Assembly: GCA_022825925.1 (NCBI GenBank)
Contig: JAJDVW010000132.1
Coordinates: forward strand, 1-64,000
DNA: 64,000 bases
Direction: 5' to 3'
From: Pseudomonadales bacterium
Lineage (GTDB): Bacteria; Pseudomonadota; Gammaproteobacteria; Pseudomonadales; Azotimanducaceae
Part shown: positions 26,828-36,433 of the stretch, piece after piece
How the letters are laid out: each line of letters opens with the position of its first letter
Numbering within the stretch: the first letter of the stretch is position 1
Notes under the pieces: generated by a model
Told to the model about the DNA's origin: nothing
What the model saw: only the letters and a program-made list of their open reading frames with translations
Database searches by the model: none
Program-made: the position numbers and the translations under genes

Positions 26828-29206
26828 ATGTCGAGGCGCACCATCCAGAAGCCGGCCCCCGTGCCCGCATTCCGCAAGACGAAGATCGCCGCCGCCATCG
26901 CGGCGGTGTCGGGTCTGTACGCCGTCCCGGTCGCCGGCGAGGACGCCGGCGCGCAACCCACGGTGGAAGAGATCATCGTCACCGCCCGCAAGCGCGAGCA
27001 GAACATCCAGGACACGCCGGTCAGTATCCAGGCGTTCACCTCCGACGACATCGACAAGCTCGACATCAGCCGCTTCGAGGATTTCGCGGACCAGAGCGCG
27101 TCGATCTCCTACATCAGCGTGGGCCCCGGGACCCAGGTCATGCACATCCGGGGCGTGTCGGACGGCGGCATCCCGCACGTGTTCCGCACCAACGCCGCGA
27201 CTACCGCCTACTACCTCGACGAACAGCCGGTGACCGGACGGAACGGCGGGGCGCCGGACCTGCACCTCTACGACATCGAGCGGATCGAAGTGCTGCGCGG
27301 GCCGGAAGGCACGTACTACGGCGCCTCCGCGGTGTCCGGGACCGTGCGCATCATCAGCAAGCAGCCGGACCCCGAGCAGTTCGAGTACGGCGTGGACCTG
27401 ACGGGCGGCAGCATCAGCGACGGCGACACGACCTACACCGCCGAAGGCTTCGTCAACGTTCCGCTGTCGGACCGCGCCGCCCTGCGGGGCGTGTTCTGGT
27501 ACGACAAGAGCAACGGCTTCATCGACAACCGGCGTTCGGAGTTCACCTTCCGCAACGGCGTCACCGTCAACAACGACCGCTACGCCGGCGAGGACTACAA
27601 CGAGGAGGAGACCCAGGGCGGCCGCGTATCGCTCCTCGTCGATCTCACGGACAACTGGACGGCGACGCTGTCGGCGTTCACCCAGTCCCTGGACGCGGTG
27701 GGATCGTGGAACCACGACCCGACGCGGCGCGGCGACCTCGAGGTCACGCGGTATGGCCCGGAATGGCGGGAGGTGGACAGCGACCAGATGGGGTTCACGC
27801 TCTCCGGCGAGACGGGGATCGGCGACCTCGTCTACGCGGCGTCCTACTACGATCGCCAGGACTTCGCCGTGAACGACTACTCGGACTACGTGGAGTACGC
27901 CTCGTTCGGGGCATGGATCCAGCAGCACGCCTGCGAGGACTACTACTGGTACGGCTTCACCGGCTGCGCGGACCCGACCGTGCACTTCGACAGCGAGGAC
28001 AACAACAGCCGCATGAGCCACGAGATTCGCCTGACCTCGAAGGGCGACAGTGGGAGCAGGCTGAACTGGCTCCTGGGCGTGTTCCAGGAGAAAAGCTGGG
28101 GGACGGGTCATATCTTCTGGCGCATGCAGAACATCAACTTCGAGACCGGCCCGGCCGCGGACTACACCCGCGGCGCCGGGGTGGACCCCCTGCCGAACGA
28201 ATGGTGGAGCTGCCCGGGCTGGAAGTACGAGGACTACAGCACCGCCTTTTTCGGCGACGTGTCCTGGGACTTCACGGACCGGCTGACCGTGTCCGCCGGC
28301 ATGCGGCACTTCCGCTGGGAGGACGGCGACGACTGGGGCTTCAACTGCGGCTACCCGTGGGAGTCGAAGGGGACGTTCTCCCGCAACGAGGAGGCCCCGG
28401 AGGTCAAGGAGCAGACCTACAAGTTCAACGTCCGCTACGACGTCTCGGAGGACCTGCTCGTCTACTTCGCATACGGCGAGGGCGTGCGCCCAGGCCGGCG
28501 CAACCCGAACGTGACCCACCCGGAGGTGCCGGTCTTCGTGGAGCCGGACTACACCAAGTCCTACGAGGTCGGGTGGAAGTCGACCCTGGCGGACGGCCGC
28601 GTCGTGCTGAACGGCGCCGCCTACATGATCGACTGGGACAACTTCTACACGGTCCTTTACGACCTGCTGACCGTGCCGTTCAACTTCCGCCGCAACGTCG
28701 GGGGTTCGACGATCCAGGGCGTCGAACTCGACATGGTCGCGCGGATCAACACCAACTGGACGCTGACCGGTGGGCTGGCCTACAACATCGCCGAACTCGA
28801 AGGCGACTTCGCGACCATCGCCCGGGACCCGCCGCTGGTCTACGCCGAGGACGGGCGGCGGCTGGCGCACACGCCGGAGTGGGCGTGGACGCTCGGTCTC
28901 CGCTACGACAGGGCGATCACCGGGAACCGCGACATCTATGGGCAGGCGACCTGGTCGTACACCGACGAGCGCTGGAACCTCCTCGCCCGGCAGAGCGAAC
29001 AGGAGCCCGTCCTCCTCGACTCCTATGCGCTGGTCAACCTGCGCGCGGGCATCAACTTCCGGGACGGGGCGTGGGGGGCGGAACTGTTCGTCAACAACGC
29101 GACGGACGAACGGGCGGAGATCTTCCAGAACTCCGGCTACTACGATCCGCGGATCACCACGAACCAGCCCCGGACGTTCGGCGTGCGGGTGCGCTTCCGC
29201 GGGTAG
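26828..29206 (+). CDS. TonB-dependent outer-membrane receptor
   Basis: 792 residues. A signal-like N-terminus leads to the plug: VEEIIVTARKREQNIQDTP with VSIQAFTSDDIDKLD, and then IERIEVLRGPEGTYYGASAVSG. The beta-barrel ends in the TonB-type box YYDPRITTNQPRTFGVRVRFRG. The sulfatase gene 29303 follows on the same strand after 96 bp. A receptor plus periplasmic sulfatase suggests uptake of a sulfated molecule; the ligand is not readable. Confidence 0.9.
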   Translation: MSRRTIQKPAPVPAFRKTKIAAAIAAVSGLYAVPVAGEDAGAQPTVEEIIVTARKREQNIQDTPVSIQAFTSDDIDKLDISRFEDFADQSASISYISVGPGTQVMHIRGVSDGGIPHVFRTNAATTAYYLDEQPVTGRNGGAPDLHLYDIERIEVLRGPEGTYYGASAVSGTVRIISKQPDPEQFEYGVDLTGGSISDGDTTYTAEGFVNVPLSDRAALRGVFWYDKSNGFIDNRRSEFTFRNGVTVNNDRYAGEDYNEEETQGGRVSLLVDLTDNWTATLSAFTQSLDAVGSWNHDPTRRGDLEVTRYGPEWREVDSDQMGFTLSGETGIGDLVYAASYYDRQDFAVNDYSDYVEYASFGAWIQQHACEDYYWYGFTGCADPTVHFDSEDNNSRMSHEIRLTSKGDSGSRLNWLLGVFQEKSWGTGHIFWRMQNINFETGPAADYTRGAGVDPLPNEWWSCPGWKYEDYSTAFFGDVSWDFTDRLTVSAGMRHFRWEDGDDWGFNCGYPWESKGTFSRNEEAPEVKEQTYKFNVRYDVSEDLLVYFAYGEGVRPGRRNPNVTHPEVPVFVEPDYTKSYEVGWKSTLADGRVVLNGAAYMIDWDNFYTVLYDLLTVPFNFRRNVGGSTIQGVELDMVARINTNWTLTGGLAYNIAELEGDFATIARDPPLVYAEDGRRLAHTPEWAWTLGLRYDRAITGNRDIYGQATWSYTDERWNLLARQSEQEPVLLDSYALVNLRAGINFRDGAWGAELFVNNATDERAEIFQNSGYYDPRITTNQPRTFGVRVRFRG

Positions 29207-29302
29207 GCCCGCCGCCGGCCTCGCAGGCTTCGCCCGCGTCTCTTGCAGACGCGGGCGAAGGCCGGTTCAATGCAGGGTTCCACGCTTGTCGAGACCTTGC
29301 CG

Positions 29303-30835
29303 ATGCAACCGCGTTTCAATCGCCTCGCGGTGCTCGTGGGCACCGTACTCGCCTGCGCCGCGCTTCCCGCCGCCGCGCAGAACATCGTTCTGATCCTGTC
29401 GGACGACCAGGGCTGGACGGGGACCTCCGTGCAGATGGACGCGCGGGTCCCGAACTCCGTCAGCGACTTCTACCGGACGCCGCACCTCGAACGGCTCGCG
29501 GCGGAGGGCATGACGTTCTCGAACGCCTACTCCCCGGCGCCGAACTGCTCGCCCACGCGCATGAGCATCCAGACGGGCAAGACGGCCGCCCGCCTCGGCG
29601 CGACGGACATCATCGACGTCGTGCCGGACGAAGAAGGGCGCGCCGGCATCCAGTTCTTCCACGACGCCATGTACCACAACAAGCCCATGAACGTCCCGCT
29701 GCCGATCAGCGACCTCGCGCAGGAGGAGGTGACGATCGCGGAGTTCCTGAAGGCGCACGATCCGAACTACGCGACCGGCCACTTCGGCAAGTGGCACATG
29801 GGCGGCGAGAACCCGGAACTGCACGGCTACGACGAGCACAGCGGCATCACGACCAACGCGCCGGGCGACAAGGGCCTGCCGGACCCGAAACGCAGCGGCG
29901 AGGTGACCGACGAGACCGTGCGCTTCATCGCCGAGCAGGCCGCGGCCGGGCGACCGTTCTTCGTACAGGCATCCTACTACGCCGTGCACACCCCGGTCGT
30001 CGCAAGGGACGACACGCTGCAGGAGTACAAGGGGCTCATCACCCCGGAGCCGCCCGTCGGCGGCCCGTTCGGGCGCTTCGTCAACCTGCGGCACACGAAC
30101 GCGGTGTACGCGGCCATGACCACGGAACTCGACGACGGCGTCGGGCGCATCCTCGACGCCCTCGACGAGCACGGCCTCGCGGATTCCACCTACGTCATCT
30201 ACACCTCGGACAACGGCGGCGAGTCGGACGTCCCGGTGACGGACAACACGCCCCTCGCCTGGGGCAAGACGCACGTCTGGGAGGCCGGCATCCGCGTCCC
30301 GCTGTTCATCCGCGGGCCGGGCATCGGCGGCGGCACGCGCAGCAACGTGCCGGCGATCGGCTACGACTTCTTCGCGACCATCGCGGACTGGGTCGGCGCT
30401 TCGGGGCCCTTGCCGGAGAACCAGGACGGGGGCAGCCTGCACGGCGTCCTGACCAACGGCGGCGTCGGGGAAGTGGAGCGCGGCACGGAAGCGCTGATCT
30501 GGTTCTATGGCGCCTACCGCAATATGAAGCACGTGGCGCCGCAGACGGCCATCCGCCGGGGCAACCACAAGCTGATCTGGGAACTCGACTCGGACCGCAC
30601 CTACCTCTACGACCTGGACCTCGATCTCTCGGAGACGACGGACCTGTCCCGCTACCGTCCCGAGGTCTCGGCGTCGCTGCACGAGGAACTGAAGGCCTAC
30701 CTCGCGGCGGTGGGAACCCCCATGCCGACGCACAACCCCGACTACGACCCGACCATGGACCGGGCCCTGGTTTCACCGGTCCGGCCGCCTCCGACCCCCG
30801 GGACGCCCCCGGGTCGCCTGGCGCCCAGCGAGTGA
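29303..30835 (+). CDS. Secreted arylsulfatase-type sulfatase
   Basis: 510 residues with a signal peptide (LAVLVGTVLACAALPAAAQ). Metal motif LILSDDQGW, the formylglycine site NCSPTR with Cys82, GKWHMGG, TSDNGGES and a C-terminal block LIWELDSDRTYLYDLDLDLS are present. This is a periplasmic type I sulfatase of the arylsulfatase A group. Together with the preceding TonB receptor it forms a likely uptake-and-desulfation pair. The C-terminus is Pro-rich. Confidence 0.9.
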   Translation: MQPRFNRLAVLVGTVLACAALPAAAQNIVLILSDDQGWTGTSVQMDARVPNSVSDFYRTPHLERLAAEGMTFSNAYSPAPNCSPTRMSIQTGKTAARLGATDIIDVVPDEEGRAGIQFFHDAMYHNKPMNVPLPISDLAQEEVTIAEFLKAHDPNYATGHFGKWHMGGENPELHGYDEHSGITTNAPGDKGLPDPKRSGEVTDETVRFIAEQAAAGRPFFVQASYYAVHTPVVARDDTLQEYKGLITPEPPVGGPFGRFVNLRHTNAVYAAMTTELDDGVGRILDALDEHGLADSTYVIYTSDNGGESDVPVTDNTPLAWGKTHVWEAGIRVPLFIRGPGIGGGTRSNVPAIGYDFFATIADWVGASGPLPENQDGGSLHGVLTNGGVGEVERGTEALIWFYGAYRNMKHVAPQTAIRRGNHKLIWELDSDRTYLYDLDLDLSETTDLSRYRPEVSASLHEELKAYLAAVGTPMPTHNPDYDPTMDRALVSPVRPPPTPGTPPGRLAPSE

Positions 30836-30860
30836 GGGCGGGGCGCCGGTAGGGATTCGC

Positions 30861-31553
30861 TCAGACGAAGGTCGCCAACCGGTCCAGGGGGTAACGCTCC
30901 AGGACCGGGACCTTTGCGCCGGGGGCGGGATAGCCGGCCACCAGCAACAGGTACGGCCGCTCGTGGCGCGGCCGGTCGAGCAGGGCGTTCAGGAACCGCA
31001 TCGGGCTCGGCGTGTGGGTCAACGTCGCAAGCCCGGCGTTGTGCAGCGCCGCGATCAGGAAGCCCGTGGCGATGCCTACGGACTCCGTCGTGTAGTAGTT
31101 CTTGAGCCGCGTCGGGCCCGCGCCTGCGTCGCTTTCGACGAGCGTGAACCGCTTGAGGAACACGGCGATCAGCACCGGCGCGGTGGTCAGGAACGGCTTG
31201 TTCGCATCGGTGCCCAGCGGCGCGAGCGCCTCGAGCCACTCCTTCGAGGCGCGCCGGCCGTAGAACTCCCGTTCCTCCCGCTCGGCCGCCTCCCGGATCT
31301 CCGCCTTCTTCGCGGGATTGGTGACCACCACGAAGTGCCAGGGCTGGCGGTGGGCGCCGCTCGGCGCGCTGCCGGCGGTGAGCAGGGCATGTTCGATGAC
31401 CTCCGGCGGCACCGGTCGGTCGGAGAAGTCCCGCACGGTGCGGCGAAGGCGCATGAGGTCGTGGAAGCGCGTTGCGCGACCCATCATCTCTTCAGCAGTG
31501 TGCTCCTCGAAGGCGAGGGGGATGAATCCGTTGGCGGCGGGGGTCACGGACAC
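30861..31553 (-). CDS. Nitroreductase-family FMN oxidoreductase
   Basis: 230 residues. Early FMN contact RTVRDFSDRPVPPEVIE, then APSGAHRQPWHFVVV, GIATGFLIAALHNAGLATLTHTP, and the end RPYLLLVAGYP are typical. Such proteins reduce nitro groups, quinones or dehalogenate iodotyrosine-like compounds; the RQPWHF variant resembles the last group. It converges with the sulfatase gene. Confidence 0.85.
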   Translation of the reverse strand: MSVTPAANGFIPLAFEEHTAEEMMGRATRFHDLMRLRRTVRDFSDRPVPPEVIEHALLTAGSAPSGAHRQPWHFVVVTNPAKKAEIREAAEREEREFYGRRASKEWLEALAPLGTDANKPFLTTAPVLIAVFLKRFTLVESDAGAGPTRLKNYYTTESVGIATGFLIAALHNAGLATLTHTPSPMRFLNALLDRPRHERPYLLLVAGYPAPGAKVPVLERYPLDRLATFV

Positions 31554-31669
31554 AAGTCAGACTCTCTTCTGCGCCTGTGACGCGCGTTGGCGCGCCCGAA
31601 CAACCAAGCCTCCGGCGATACACCCGAGGACAAGGGACCAGATGTCAAACCTCACGGGCATGGCAGGCC

Positions 31670-32896
31670 TTACCCCTTCCAGAGACGCACGACGAAACGG
31701 TCGTCGTGCTCTTCAAGGTCGGGCTCGGTGCCGTTGTGCTGTCGCATGGCTTCGATGATCCGCCGGCGAACTCCCATGCCTTGGCTCTCGACGTAGCGGT
31801 AGTCGCGCAGAATCTCCTTGAGCAATCCGTTGCGAGCGACACGAACGACACCTTCCTTCATCTTCTCTATGGTGACGCCATTCGGCAGCCGGCCGGGGGA
31901 AATGACCTCCAGGCGGTCGCTGTAGAGGGAAAGTTCGACGTCCGTGCCTTCGCGAGCGTAGTCACGGTGCACGAGCGCGTTCACCAATGCCTCTCGGACG
32001 GCTTCAAGAGGGAAAGATCGCTTGCGGCGGCGACGAGCTCCGTCAAGCCAGGCAATGCTCCCCATGTTCCGCCTGGCGAAGTCCACGGTACGGTCAATCA
32101 CACCTCCGTCCACGACGGTCCGCCGCTTGTTGACAAGTGGTGTCAGGGGCCCCTGTATCACCTCTTCGTCGATGGTGTTGTAGTCCTTTTCCGTGCCGGG
32201 AAACGCCCACGCCGTCACGCCGGCTTGACGGAGTCGACGGTTGGGGTGCTCGCCGAATAGCAGCAGTCCTGCTGCGGTTGGGCGATCACCGTCTCGGGTC
32301 TCCACCAACAAGTCCGAGTTGAGCAGGAGACGTCGCCAGTCGTCGGCGTCATCAGGTCCGGGTGTGCCTCGCCTCAAGATGTTGCGGAAGTAGCTTGCGG
32401 TGCGATCGAGATCAAGGCTCTCCATACCTAGATCGGGGATGGCGCGCGTCTCGTAGTGGACCAGCCGCGCCGCTTGGTACAACCTTGCTTCCTCCTCCCG
32501 TGTCGCCTCGCGCGATTGGCCGCCGGCCCGAGTAAAGGTGGCCCACGCATTGCCTCGTTTGGCCTTGTAGGGTTTGCCGGGGCCACCGGCGGCTAGCTCC
32601 ACCACGCCCACTACCCTGTCCCCTGGCATGGTTGTCGTGCTCCAAGCCGGCGTCTCGGCTGGCTGAAGGTTGGTGCGGGCGATGTTCATCACCCACTCTT
32701 CGGCCTCCTTCGGGCTTCTGGTCAACCCGGAGACCACGCCGTCGTCCTCCACGCCGAGGAGGATCACGCCGCCTTCGAAGTTCATCAGCGCCGACATCTC
32801 CCGCGCGATCTGGTCGGGGCGGCAGTCGTCTCGCTTGAACTCGACCCGCGAGTTCTCGTTGGCGGCGATCAGTTCGAGCAGCTCGGCCCTCAGCAT
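31670..32896 (-). CDS. AlbA_2/Schlafen-type DNA-binding protein with C-terminal ATPase-like domain
   Basis: 408 residues. The N-terminal AlbA_2 domain shows ENSRVEFKRDDCRPDQIARE, MNFEGGVILLGVEDDGVVSGL. The second half has the RecG-related HATPase pattern PLEAVREALVNALVHRDYAREGTDVELSLY and GLLKEILRDYRYVESQGMG. These proteins are often called transcriptional regulators or RecG-like, and also occur in defence loci. It begins 5 bp after the PHP-SMC gene and is surely cotranscribed with it. Confidence 0.85.
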   Translation of the reverse strand: MLRAELLELIAANENSRVEFKRDDCRPDQIAREMSALMNFEGGVILLGVEDDGVVSGLTRSPKEAEEWVMNIARTNLQPAETPAWSTTTMPGDRVVGVVELAAGGPGKPYKAKRGNAWATFTRAGGQSREATREEEARLYQAARLVHYETRAIPDLGMESLDLDRTASYFRNILRRGTPGPDDADDWRRLLLNSDLLVETRDGDRPTAAGLLLFGEHPNRRLRQAGVTAWAFPGTEKDYNTIDEEVIQGPLTPLVNKRRTVVDGGVIDRTVDFARRNMGSIAWLDGARRRRKRSFPLEAVREALVNALVHRDYAREGTDVELSLYSDRLEVISPGRLPNGVTIEKMKEGVVRVARNGLLKEILRDYRYVESQGMGVRRRIIEAMRQHNGTEPDLEEHDDRFVVRLWKG

Positions 32897-32901
32897 CGAC
32901 C

Positions 32902-35586
32902 CTAGAACCCGTATTTCCGGCGACGCGTCTCGAATGCCTCCCGCCCCCCCTCGAGGATCTCTTCAACGAGTTCACGCACGCCGGGCGCATCAATGGAACC
33001 GGCGTGGCCTGGCCTGACCTCGGCTTGACCATCCGCCGCATCGCCAGCCGCAGAGAGCCCGAGGATCAGTTCCGCGTCGCCAAGGACGGGGATGTTGGCG
33101 TTGTGCGTCGAGAAGATGAACTGTCGCCGCTGTTTCTCCTCTCGCATCCGGGGGATCACGCCTTCGGTGATGAAACGGTTGTCGAGATCGTCCTCGGGCT
33201 GATCCACGATCAGCGGGGCGCCGGACTCAAGCAACAGCAGCAGGAGCACGGCGGTCGCCTTCTGCCCGGTGGACAGGTCCTCCAACGGGCGCCAGGCGGG
33301 CGGTTCGCCGGCCGGCGCCGTGTTGAGCCGGATCGAGGTCGTGGGCGCCAAGTCCAGTTCCTCGATCTGCATCAGCACGTCGGTGTCGATGGCGGCAAGC
33401 CGCTCTGCCTGACGGTGTACGATCCCGTAAGTTCCGTTGAGCGTGCCCGCGCCGGCTCTGCAGGCTTCGACGAAACGCGTAAGCGAGAGATCGGGAGACT
33501 TCCGCAAGCTCTCCACCGTCTCCAACAGGCGACCGCCAACCTTCTCCCTTAGCAGCTTGAACAGCGGTTCCCGGTCGTTGGCGGCAGCGACTTCGACCCG
33601 CACCCGGTCGCGAAGCGCTCTGTTGACCTTGCCGACCGCGTTATCGAGGCTCCTGAATTGGGTCGCCTTGGTGTCTTCCCATTCCGCCAGCAATGTGTGG
33701 CGCTTAGCGTCGAGTTCCTCTTCCAGCCGCCGAAGTACGGACAAGCGCTCCTGGATGGGGCGCAGTTCCTCTATGCGCCGACGAAGCTGGATGAACTCCT
33801 CCCCGTCCACGCGAGACTTCTGTAGTTCGCGAAGGATGCGTTCGTACTCGGTCTGACTGGACTGTCGCCGGACATCCCAAATCGCACGAACTTGGTCGAT
33901 GCCGTTGTTGGCTCGTTCGAGTGCAGCGCTCAAGTCGTCGGCGATGCGCTCAACCTCCGTGCCCAACTCGCTTAGTGTCTGACGGGCTTCGGCGAGGCCT
34001 TCCCCACCCGGTAACTCGGCCAACGCCCGGTCCGACAGAAACACAAGATCGATGGGGAGCTCGCGGCGCAGGGTCTCCAAGGCGTCTCGGAAAGGCGACA
34101 GGCGTTCAGGAACGGACGCGAGCACCCGCTCCTCGCGTACCAGCAAGCTCTGGTCTCGCAGCCGTTCCTCCAGGCCCACCTCCTGAAATCGCGCGAGCGT
34201 CTCCTGCATTCCGGGCAGAGCGGCCAGACGCTCTTCGGCCGACTGGATTGACCCACGCGCCTCGGCAAGCGCGCTACGATTCTTCGCGAGCTCGCGGCGT
34301 AGCGACGCCTTGCGGCTGGAAAGAGACCCGTCGTGTTCAACGAAGCGGTCGAGCAGTCGGGTGCGTTTCTCCGGGCTATTCGCCAGCTCCGAGATTTCAT
34401 GCTGGCCGTAGACCTCGATGCGAGGAAGAATGTCCTCTGGACCCAGGTGAAGCACCTCCCCTGTTGTCTCGCGCACGAGCGGTGGATTGGGAATTGTCCG
34501 CTCGATCAGGTACTCGTGAACTCCCGGACGCCGGACGCGAACCCCGAGGACGATCTTGGTGCCGCTGCGCAAGACATGGCGGACGATGCCGTCATGCGCC
34601 TTGCGGGCGTCGTCGCCGATCGGCGCCAGTCCGAGAACCGCGCGGATGCTCTCCACAACAGTGGACTTGCCGGCGCCGCGCCCGCCGATCAACACGTTCA
34701 GGTTGGGGTTGAGCGACAAACGCACACCACTGAGGAATCCCCCTTCCCAGGCCAAGGACCGGAGTTCCATGTGCTCTCCCGCCTCGAACGTCCCGTCCTT
34801 CGGGTTGAGGCGGATACGCGAGTCTGGGTCGAGAAACGCCTGACGCAGTCCGTCTATGCTGACGGCATCCATCTTGATCCAGGACGTGGCGCTGCGTTTC
34901 GCGAGATCCTCTGGCTGCAGAACATCCTTGGCGTTCAATGCCGCCACCGCCCGTGTGGGTGCGACCGCATGCGTCCGTCGGTAGTCGGGATTGTCGTTGC
35001 GGATGATCTGCCGCACATCCTGCGGTAGGTCTTCGACACTTCCTGGAATCTGTACGGCCAGCAGGTTCTCGTTTTGCCACGCCCGAATGCAGGCCTGCCC
35101 ATTCAGGGCCTTGAACAGTCCACCTCGTCCCGTCACGTGCGCGGCGATCGTCACACCTCCCTGCTCGTCGACCGTCCGCAGTATCTCGGCGAACGACTTC
35201 TTCGTCGCATCGGAGGATGGACTCGTATCGCGAATACCAAACTCGCCGAGATAGCGCTCTAGACGCTCGAGTTCGGCGTCCGGCGGATAGATGCACAGGA
35301 TGTGCACCCCCTCGCTCGCCGTAAGCTCGAATCCGGGGAGCAGTACGATGTCACGACCGATGGCGGCGGCGCGAAAGGCCGCAACGCCGGCAACGCTGTT
35401 GTGGTCGGTGATGGCGAGGACGTCAATGCGGAGATCGAGCGCCTTCGCCACTATCGCCTGCGCGTGGCCGACCTCGTCTCCGCCCGAAGGCTGGCCGCGG
35501 AAGCTACCGCCGTAGCTCTGCGGATTAACCTGAAGCGCACATCGATGGAAGCGGGCTCCCGCTGTCAGGACCGCGCCCTCAGACAT
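32902..35586 (-). CDS. TrlF-like protein: N-terminal PHP phosphoesterase and SMC/ABC-type ATPase
   Basis: About 894 residues from ATG 35586. The first 250 residues show a PHP domain: LDLRIDVLAITDHNSVAGVAAF, LLPGFELTASEGVHILC, GVTIAAHVTG. Residue 320 onward is an ABC-type head: NLNVLIGGRGAGKSTVVESI (Walker A), a long coiled-coil middle, and DLSTGQKATAVLLLLLLESGAPLIVDQPEDDLDN (signature and Walker B). This is the layout of TrlF-type proteins, which are linked with mobile or defence islands. It is paired with the downstream AlbA-like protein. Combined nuclease/NTPase action is inferred. Confidence 0.85.
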   Translation of the reverse strand: MSEGAVLTAGARFHRCALQVNPQSYGGSFRGQPSGGDEVGHAQAIVAKALDLRIDVLAITDHNSVAGVAAFRAAAIGRDIVLLPGFELTASEGVHILCIYPPDAELERLERYLGEFGIRDTSPSSDATKKSFAEILRTVDEQGGVTIAAHVTGRGGLFKALNGQACIRAWQNENLLAVQIPGSVEDLPQDVRQIIRNDNPDYRRTHAVAPTRAVAALNAKDVLQPEDLAKRSATSWIKMDAVSIDGLRQAFLDPDSRIRLNPKDGTFEAGEHMELRSLAWEGGFLSGVRLSLNPNLNVLIGGRGAGKSTVVESIRAVLGLAPIGDDARKAHDGIVRHVLRSGTKIVLGVRVRRPGVHEYLIERTIPNPPLVRETTGEVLHLGPEDILPRIEVYGQHEISELANSPEKRTRLLDRFVEHDGSLSSRKASLRRELAKNRSALAEARGSIQSAEERLAALPGMQETLARFQEVGLEERLRDQSLLVREERVLASVPERLSPFRDALETLRRELPIDLVFLSDRALAELPGGEGLAEARQTLSELGTEVERIADDLSAALERANNGIDQVRAIWDVRRQSSQTEYERILRELQKSRVDGEEFIQLRRRIEELRPIQERLSVLRRLEEELDAKRHTLLAEWEDTKATQFRSLDNAVGKVNRALRDRVRVEVAAANDREPLFKLLREKVGGRLLETVESLRKSPDLSLTRFVEACRAGAGTLNGTYGIVHRQAERLAAIDTDVLMQIEELDLAPTTSIRLNTAPAGEPPAWRPLEDLSTGQKATAVLLLLLLESGAPLIVDQPEDDLDNRFITEGVIPRMREEKQRRQFIFSTHNANIPVLGDAELILGLSAAGDAADGQAEVRPGHAGSIDAPGVRELVEEILEGGREAFETRRRKYGF

Positions 35587-35888
35587 GATCGTTCTCCACG
35601 GCGCCGGCAACGAGGCGGGCGGCAGCGGCGTTCCGCTGCCAGTGATCGCTCTCCATGCCTGCAAAGATACCGAAGCATGGTGCTCAACGCATCGCGACGG
35701 TTCCAGTAGTCTGGGGGTTCCGTGCGGGGCCAGGTGAGGCTCTCGCTACATCCTTCGTCTCGGCCGCGCGCCAAGTGGCGTAGAGTGCGTGGCGGACGAA
35801 GCTGGCGCCGAAGGACGAGTCGCCGAGTTCCGGGCGCGCGAGTTCGGATACAGTCTTCAAGCGGGCATGCTGCGACTCGCCGGAACCG
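35587..35888. other. Intergenic stretch with a short unassigned protein-like frame
   Basis: 302 bases without a supported gene. On the plus strand, about 34 codons from GTG near 35789 look protein-like (EGRVAEFRAREFGYSLQAGM). They then run into random frame and lack a good start context, so they may be the remnant of a lost gene. The remainder is the leader of the PHP-SMC operon on the minus strand. Confidence 0.3.
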
Positions 35889-36275
35889 TCAGCCGTGCGG
35901 GTCCCGCTCCGCCGCCCCGACGGGATCGATGCTGTAGCCGTGGTCGGAGACGATCATGCCGTCGTCGAAGGTGAGGAACACCGCCGCCTTGACGACCGCC
36001 CGGCCCTGGTCCCAGAGGGCATTCATCTCGAGCGCCACGGTGTCGCCGCTCGCCACCATCTTCGTGACTTCCATGCGGCGCGAGGCGTCCACGCCCTCCA
36101 TCTGATCCTCGATGAGCCGCAGTTCCTCGCGGCCGTGGAACGTGCGGCCCCGCAGCATGTCAGAGACTTCTCAATGCTCGGCATAGCATTCGTCCACCAT
36201 CCGCATCACGTCGTTGTTCCACGTCCACTCCCAGTGGCGCGCGCGCTCCGTGTTGCGCTCCTCTCTGGCGCCCAT
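35889..36275 (-). pseudogene. SnoaL/NTF2-like gene interrupted by an in-frame UGA (nonsense or Sec)
   Basis: From ATG 36275, with GGAG seven bases upstream, the frame encodes 34 codons, then TGA (36173-36171), then 93 more in-frame residues ending at 35889. Reading through gives a complete SnoaL-like fold (ARHWEWTWNNDVMRMVDECY, MLRGRTFHGREELRLIE, MEVTKMVASGDTVAL, VFLTFDDGMIVSDHGY). The TGA falls at the point where, as I recall, many relatives have DCEV, so the replaced residue may be Cys. That would mean Sec, but no catalytic role for it is known, so a nonsense mutation is more likely. A weak hairpin follows the UGA. Confidence 0.55.
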
Positions 36276-36355
36276 GCTGCTTCTCCGTCCGTTACCCGCG
36301 ATTTACGTTCGGCCGCGCACCAGCCTCGCGGTGGCGTCCGGTGCGCGAAAAGGCT

Positions 36356-36380
36356 ACCCCCGGAGCGGTGCTCCGGGGGT
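36356..36380 (-). terminator. Rho-independent terminator of the 36.4-kb deacylase gene
   Basis: A perfect 11-bp inverted repeat (ACCCCCGGAGC/GCTCCGGGGGT) with a 3-base loop lies 54 bp beyond the deacylase stop on the minus strand. It is followed by CTTTT on that strand. It would also shield the SnoaL-like gene downstream from read-through. Confidence 0.75.
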
Positions 36381-36433
36381 AACGGCCGGTACGCAGGTCG
36401 TTCGCCCCCGCTCAACGCCGGCGACCGGCGGCG

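Noticed and set aside
27706-30852. 1048-codon frame running across the TonB receptor and sulfatase
   Set aside because: It is a frame-shifted shadow: Arg/Pro/Gly-rich, spanning two unrelated real genes.
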